This document shows, piece after piece, positions 60,185 through 64,000 of a stretch of 64,000 nt of DNA. This stretch comes from JAMZMI01 sp964353015 (GTDB lineage Bacteria; Bacteroidota; Bacteroidia; Cytophagales; Cyclobacteriaceae): contig CAYGUA010000008.1 in assembly GCA_964353015.1 (NCBI GenBank), positions 62,001-126,000 on the forward strand, written 5' to 3'. A program made the position numbers and the translations under genes. Below the pieces are notes generated by a model. It saw only the letters and a list, made by a program, of their open reading frames with translations, did not search any database and was not told the origin of the DNA. Numbering within the stretch: the first letter of the stretch is position 1; each line of letters opens with the position of its first letter.

Positions 60185-63166
60185 TTAGTTAAAAGTAATG
60201 TTGATTCCACCTGAATAAACTGTAGCAACGGGATATACGCTTGTATCTATTCCATTGAATATGGCTCCACCGTTTGCGACCTCTGGCGAATACCCTGGGA
60301 ATTTAGTCTTCGTGAAAAGATTTGTGCCAGACACAAAAACCCTCATTTTATTTACGAATAATTTTTCAGAAAAAGTAGCAGGAATAGTGTAGCTCAAAGT
60401 CACATTTCTTAATCTGATGAAATCTCCTTTGTAAATAAATCGATCAGATGGACTAAAATTAGGACCACCCGCTGTAGCTCGTGGTTCTGTATTGCTGGTG
60501 CCTTCTCCTCGCCAATAGTTACCTACATGTGATTCAAAATTGTACAAGGCCGGTCTCACAATTTCTTTCAAATTATAAATTTTGTTTCCTCCTTGTCCCT
60601 GAAAATCCATTGAGAAATCAAAACTCTTATAAGAAGCACTTGCCGAAAGACCATACATGAAAGTGGGTATAGGAGAACCTAGATTAACAAAATCGGAAGT
60701 ATTGATTTTCCCATCATCATTGGCATCAACAAATATTAAATCCCCAGGCTCAGCGGTTGACAAATGTGGCATACTACTGATTTGATCTGCATTCTGAAAT
60801 ATTCCTGCTGTTTCATATCCATAAAAAGAACCAATCGGAATACCTGGTACTGTTCGGGTAACAGTGAATCCATTATAAAAAGCAAAAAGCGCATCATCCG
60901 TACCACCAGTTCCACTCACTTTTTTGGTTGTGTTTTTTAAATGTGTATAGTTGGCAGCAAGTCTATATTCAAAGTCTCCGATTGATTCACGCCATGCCGC
61001 AGTTACTTCAATACCTTCATTTAACACTCTGCCCGCGTTATAGAAAACACTTCCTCCACTATTCCCATAATAACCTGGTACCTGCAAGGCAACTAAAATA
61101 TCGTAAGTGTTTTTCCGGAAATAATCAATCTCTCCAGTCAACTTATCATTCATCAATCCAAATTCAAATCCCACATCAATCGTCTCTGTAGATTCCCATT
61201 TCAGATTTGGGTTTCCAAGTCTGCCGAACGACTGACCAATAAACTGCTCCTCATTAGGCCCAAACACACCGTTTATACCATCTGCAATTGTGGAATATCC
61301 TTCTTTATATGGGATCTTTTCATTCCCAACTATCCCCCAACTTGCACGCAGTTTTGCATTTGACAGTATGGCAATGTCTTGCATAAAGGACTCATTGATC
61401 AAATTCCAACCTACAGCCAGTGAAGGAAAAGAACCCCATTTGTTGCTGCTCAAAAATTTCGACGATCCATCACGACGAATGGTGGCAGTAAAAAGATATC
61501 TACTATCATAGGAATAGTTAATTCTTCCCAAATAGGAAACCATTGAATAATAGTTATTGTCATCATCAATGCCATTATTGATTGAAGAGGCTACAAAATT
61601 ATTTTGAGTGAGGTACCAAAAATCCTCATCAGATCGAAGCAAATTCTGTCCGCTTCCCGAAACAAACTCATTGTTGTTGTCTTGTGTTGTATAACCCACC
61701 AATGCATTGATTCGACTTTTCCCAAATATCTTCTGATAAGTCAAGGTATTTTCCCATAACCAGTTTTGAACTGTAGCATATTTCCTTCTGACATCATCTA
61801 TGGCATTATTTTGAGTGGCAGAAACGTAATATGCCGGGGTATATCCTTTTTCCTCGGTGTAAGAAAAATTCGGTCCATAGCTCATCTTGAAATGAAAATC
61901 CTTTGCAATGTCCATTTCCAAAAAGAAATTACCCACCATTCTCAAAGATTTAGAATGACTATTGGTGTATTCCAAATCTGCTAGCACGTTCCCCACACCA
62001 GGTACCTCAGAAAATCCACCTGAAGCATTGTAAGGTGCAATATTCGGTTGTGCTCTATAAACATTGAAGGGTGCCCCGCCTGCCGTTGATTGGCTTTTCT
62101 GCGGAATGAAACTCAAGTTATGACCAAGCTTCATCCATTTAGTAATTTGATAATCGTTATTAACCCGGATGCTTATTCTTTCAAAATTTGATTTGGGGAT
62201 GATCCCACTTTGCCTGAAGTAGCCTACACTAAAATAATATTGGCTTTTCTCATTAGATCCAGCAACTGAGACTTGATAATTTTCAATTGGCGCAGCTCTA
62301 AATAATTCATCCTGCCAGTCCGTGTTAGGAAGCGCATCAAGATTATTGTATGTTCCTGGAGTAATGGCATTCACAACTTCTGAAAATGCTCTTCCATCAA
62401 GCAAATCAATTTTCTTTTGTAATGATTGCACACTTACTTCGGCAGAAGCATTAATTATTGGTTTTCCTTGACCTTTTTTACCTCTTTTCGTCGTAATCAT
62501 GATCACACCATTGGCTCCCCTATTTCCATAAATAGCAGTCGCCGAAGCATCTTTCAAGACTTCAAGACTTTCAATATCATTTGAATTAATAAATCCGATA
62601 TCATCTAGAATAACTCCATCAACTACATAGACTGGATTGTTATTATTAAAGGTTCCGACACCTCTGATTCTAACCGTTGGTGCAGCACCCGGTTCACCGG
62701 AAAAATTATTCACCTGCACACCAGCAACCTTCCCTTGCAAAGCTTGAAGAGGATTAGAGGATGGTATTTTCACAAGATCTTCAGCCTTGACACTTGCAAC
62801 AGATCCGGTAAGATCACTTTTACGAATAGAACCGTATCCGATCACCACTACTTCTTCTAGCTCAGCTACATTTAAATCAAGTGATATGTTGAAGGTTGAT
62901 TTATTTCCTACATCAATAACCTGAGAAATATATCCGATGTAAGAACATTCGAGTTGAACATCACCAGATGATATCTTCAATCTAAAATTCCCATCAAGAT
63001 CAGATACCGTCCCATTAGAAGTTCCTTTTTCAAGGATGGTTGCTCCTATTAAACCTTCTTTTGTATCTGTATCTACAACTTGTCCACTGATTTCAAATGA
63101 TTGAGCACTTGCTAAATGGACAAATAGCAATGTTAGGAATGTGAAGATTGGTCGGAAGTTTCTCAT
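60185..63166 (-). CDS. susC: SusC/RagA family TonB-dependent transporter
   Basis: 993 residues from ATG at 63166 (signal peptide ending LASAQ); an in-frame ATG 16 codons upstream is not preferred. An N-terminal carboxypeptidase-regulatory-like domain (ISGQVVDTDTKEGLIGATI), TonB-box-like VVVIGYGSI, plug (GKVAGVQV, NPVYVVDGV) and large barrel follow, ending in an aromatic strand. It imports oligosaccharides of the locus, probably beta-1,2-glucans. The promoter region upstream carries a 10-bp palindrome GTTTGCAAAC and other inverted repeats. Confidence 0.96.
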   Translation of the reverse strand: MRNFRPIFTFLTLLFVHLASAQSFEISGQVVDTDTKEGLIGATILEKGTSNGTVSDLDGNFRLKISSGDVQLECSYIGYISQVIDVGNKSTFNISLDLNVAELEEVVVIGYGSIRKSDLTGSVASVKAEDLVKIPSSNPLQALQGKVAGVQVNNFSGEPGAAPTVRIRGVGTFNNNNPVYVVDGVILDDIGFINSNDIESLEVLKDASATAIYGNRGANGVIMITTKRGKKGQGKPIINASAEVSVQSLQKKIDLLDGRAFSEVVNAITPGTYNNLDALPNTDWQDELFRAAPIENYQVSVAGSNEKSQYYFSVGYFRQSGIIPKSNFERISIRVNNDYQITKWMKLGHNLSFIPQKSQSTAGGAPFNVYRAQPNIAPYNASGGFSEVPGVGNVLADLEYTNSHSKSLRMVGNFFLEMDIAKDFHFKMSYGPNFSYTEEKGYTPAYYVSATQNNAIDDVRRKYATVQNWLWENTLTYQKIFGKSRINALVGYTTQDNNNEFVSGSGQNLLRSDEDFWYLTQNNFVASSINNGIDDDNNYYSMVSYLGRINYSYDSRYLFTATIRRDGSSKFLSSNKWGSFPSLAVGWNLINESFMQDIAILSNAKLRASWGIVGNEKIPYKEGYSTIADGINGVFGPNEEQFIGQSFGRLGNPNLKWESTETIDVGFEFGLMNDKLTGEIDYFRKNTYDILVALQVPGYYGNSGGSVFYNAGRVLNEGIEVTAAWRESIGDFEYRLAANYTHLKNTTKKVSGTGGTDDALFAFYNGFTVTRTVPGIPIGSFYGYETAGIFQNADQISSMPHLSTAEPGDLIFVDANDDGKINTSDFVNLGSPIPTFMYGLSASASYKSFDFSMDFQGQGGNKIYNLKEIVRPALYNFESHVGNYWRGEGTSNTEPRATAGGPNFSPSDRFIYKGDFIRLRNVTLSYTIPATFSEKLFVNKMRVFVSGTNLFTKTKFPGYSPEVANGGAIFNGIDTSVYPVATVYSGGINITFN

Positions 63167-63170
63167 TTGG

Positions 63171-63249
63171 GTTTGCAAACGTTTTCTAATTATGCAATAA
63201 TATAGATTTCGCAATCAAACACCAATATTTTAAAAATATAATATATTGG
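63171..63249. promoter_or_regulatory. Palindromes in the susC promoter region
   Basis: GTTTGCAAAC (63171-63180) is a perfect 10-bp palindrome 5 bp before the susC ATG, of LacI-operator type. CCAATAT (63222-63228) and ATATTGG (63243-63249) form a 7-bp inverted pair. One or both may be binding sites of the regulator encoded to the right. The rest of the 257-bp gap is very A/T-rich and shows nothing else. Confidence 0.45.
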
Positions 63250-63423
63250 AATAATTCAATTATAAAATAAATATGAGATTCATATTTACAATCACTGTTA
63301 CGCTTTAATGTCAATGAAATTTTAACCAATTGAAGCCATAATTTCAATTTTTAAAAAAATCAGTTCCGCTTTAGACACAAAAAACTGGTCGGAAAATATT
63401 CTTTAAAAAATCCAATCGATTTT

Positions 63424-64000
63424 TTAAGAATTACGAGGTTCTTTCAGCTTATTGAAAACTTCATACAACTTTTCGTTTTCAAGCTGGGTTTTGGCATTGA
63501 CTTTCTTTTTAAAGCTCCAAACAGTGCTTTTGCGTAAGGATAGCATTTCCGAAAGCTCATTGAGTGAATATTGATTCTTATTCATCGTTTCATAGAAAAT
63601 ATAAAAGGCCTTACCAAGTGGGAATTTGATGTTATGAAAAAGTGTGTTTGTGGTGGGTGATTCCTGGTAACCACATTTAGTGCATCGTCTGCTAAACGCA
63701 ACCGCTCCCGGACTATAGCTTTTATTGGAACATTTATAACACTCAAATCCATCGCCCCATTTATACTCAGCCAATATTTCTAATAATTCATCATCCCCAC
63801 TAAAAATATTCTGGAATTCAGGAAAGGTGAGCTCTTTATTCAAAAGTCGCTCTTTCTGTATCACTTTGATATTATTCATCAAACGAAAATTGTCAAGATC
63901 TAAAAGCGAATTGATTGCCGAAATTTCACGAGTTTGATGTTCAAGTTGTGCGTTTTTTTCAACGAGTTCTTTTGTCCGATCCGCAATCTGAATTTCAAGC
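63424..64000 (-). CDS. Regulator with coiled coil plus IS1595-type zinc ribbon and HTH (3' part)
   Basis: The frame is open to base 64000, so the 5' part is outside the window. The visible part, about 192 residues, starts LEIQIADRTKELVEKNAQLE, the helical linker typical after the last membrane helix of Y_Y_Y/7TMR-type sensor proteins. It then has a four-Cys zinc ribbon (CYKCSN...RRCTKCGYQES) with TNTLFHNIKFPLGKAFY, the signature of IS1595/ISXO2 transposases, and an HTH (SLNELSEMLSLRKSTVWSFKKKV). No DDE catalytic domain follows. It most likely is a membrane sensor that binds DNA near susC. Confidence 0.7.
   Translation of the reverse strand, partial: LEIQIADRTKELVEKNAQLEHQTREISAINSLLDLDNFRLMNNIKVIQKERLLNKELTFPEFQNIFSGDDELLEILAEYKWGDGFECYKCSNKSYSPGAVAFSRRCTKCGYQESPTTNTLFHNIKFPLGKAFYIFYETMNKNQYSLNELSEMLSLRKSTVWSFKKKVNAKTQLENEKLYEVFNKLKEPRNS

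Noticed and set aside
63424..63882. Complete IS1595 insertion sequence
   Set aside because: No DDE domain, no terminal inverted repeats were seen, and the frame continues upstream into a coiled coil.

Overview
The window is low-GC DNA from a free-living, probably marine, member of the Bacteroidota, most likely Cytophagales. Evidence: a T9SS-type C-terminal sorting domain, a SusC/SusD pair, many lipoproteins with Bacteroidota-style signal peptides, TAnnTTTG-type -7 promoter boxes, and a cbb3 oxidase cluster with a fused CcoN-CcoO. No rRNA or tRNA was recognised. The genus is not determinable by eye.

Left part (1-11.7 kb): the tail of a T9SS-secreted FG-GAP/ASPIC protein, a secreted amidase, a probable independent structured RNA with its own terminator (about 2.95-3.25 kb), a MacB/FtsX-type permease, a cysteine operon (cysE-cysM plus a DUF4920 lipoprotein), a flavin-reductase-like protein and a PorV/PorQ-like outer membrane protein. 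A YefM/YoeB toxin-antitoxin pair follows, bracketed by two nearly identical 89-bp direct repeats and a family of small CCC-GAA-GGG hairpins.

Respiratory region (11.7-23.9 kb): on the minus strand ccoS-ccoNO-ccoQ-ccoP-ccoG-ccoH-TauE/SafE-like run as one tightly packed operon. The copper ATPase gene ccoI lies about 3.7 kb away, separated from ccoS by a bestrophin plus secreted-caspase pair and by two plus-strand genes. The same 14-bp palindrome (FNR/CRP-like) precedes both ccoS and ccoI, so the two halves are probably still co-regulated.

Central region (23.9-32 kb): tandem paralogous lipoproteins, two small cytosolic proteins (DUF1801, MmcQ/YjbR), an M3 metallopeptidase lipoprotein, a DUF885 lipoprotein and an unidentified secreted protein.

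The most unusual locus is 31-41 kb. Six plus-strand genes overlap end to start: a regulator with an N-terminal AraC-type HTH and a large unrecognised C-terminal region; a membrane-spanning STAND-type ATPase whose coiled coil and WD40 propeller are predicted to be periplasmic; an outer membrane beta-barrel with a periplasmic helical domain; two lipoproteins; and a PKD-domain alpha/beta-hydrolase lipoprotein. A second PKD-hydrolase lipoprotein is transcribed divergently on the other side of the regulator. The shared intergenic region carries two AACATATGTT palindromes in a tandem repeat of exactly 21 bp. I read this as a possible envelope-spanning sensor/response system. That function is inference; the gene layout and motifs are visible.

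Right part (41.8-64 kb): a GH16 laminarinase-like lipoprotein with a strong terminator, an SDR and a F420-reductase-like protein, an M49-like peptidase, a second RelE-type toxin-antitoxin pair, serine deaminase, a serine hydrolase, and then a minus-strand polysaccharide utilisation locus: sensor/regulator (cut by the window edge), susC, susD, a LamG lipoprotein, two GH144-type glucanases, a GH3 beta-glucosidase and an esterase. The GH144 plus GH3 combination points to beta-1,2-glucan as substrate. The regulator at the right edge ends in an IS1595-type zinc ribbon plus HTH fused to a coiled coil, apparently a captured transposase DNA-binding module.
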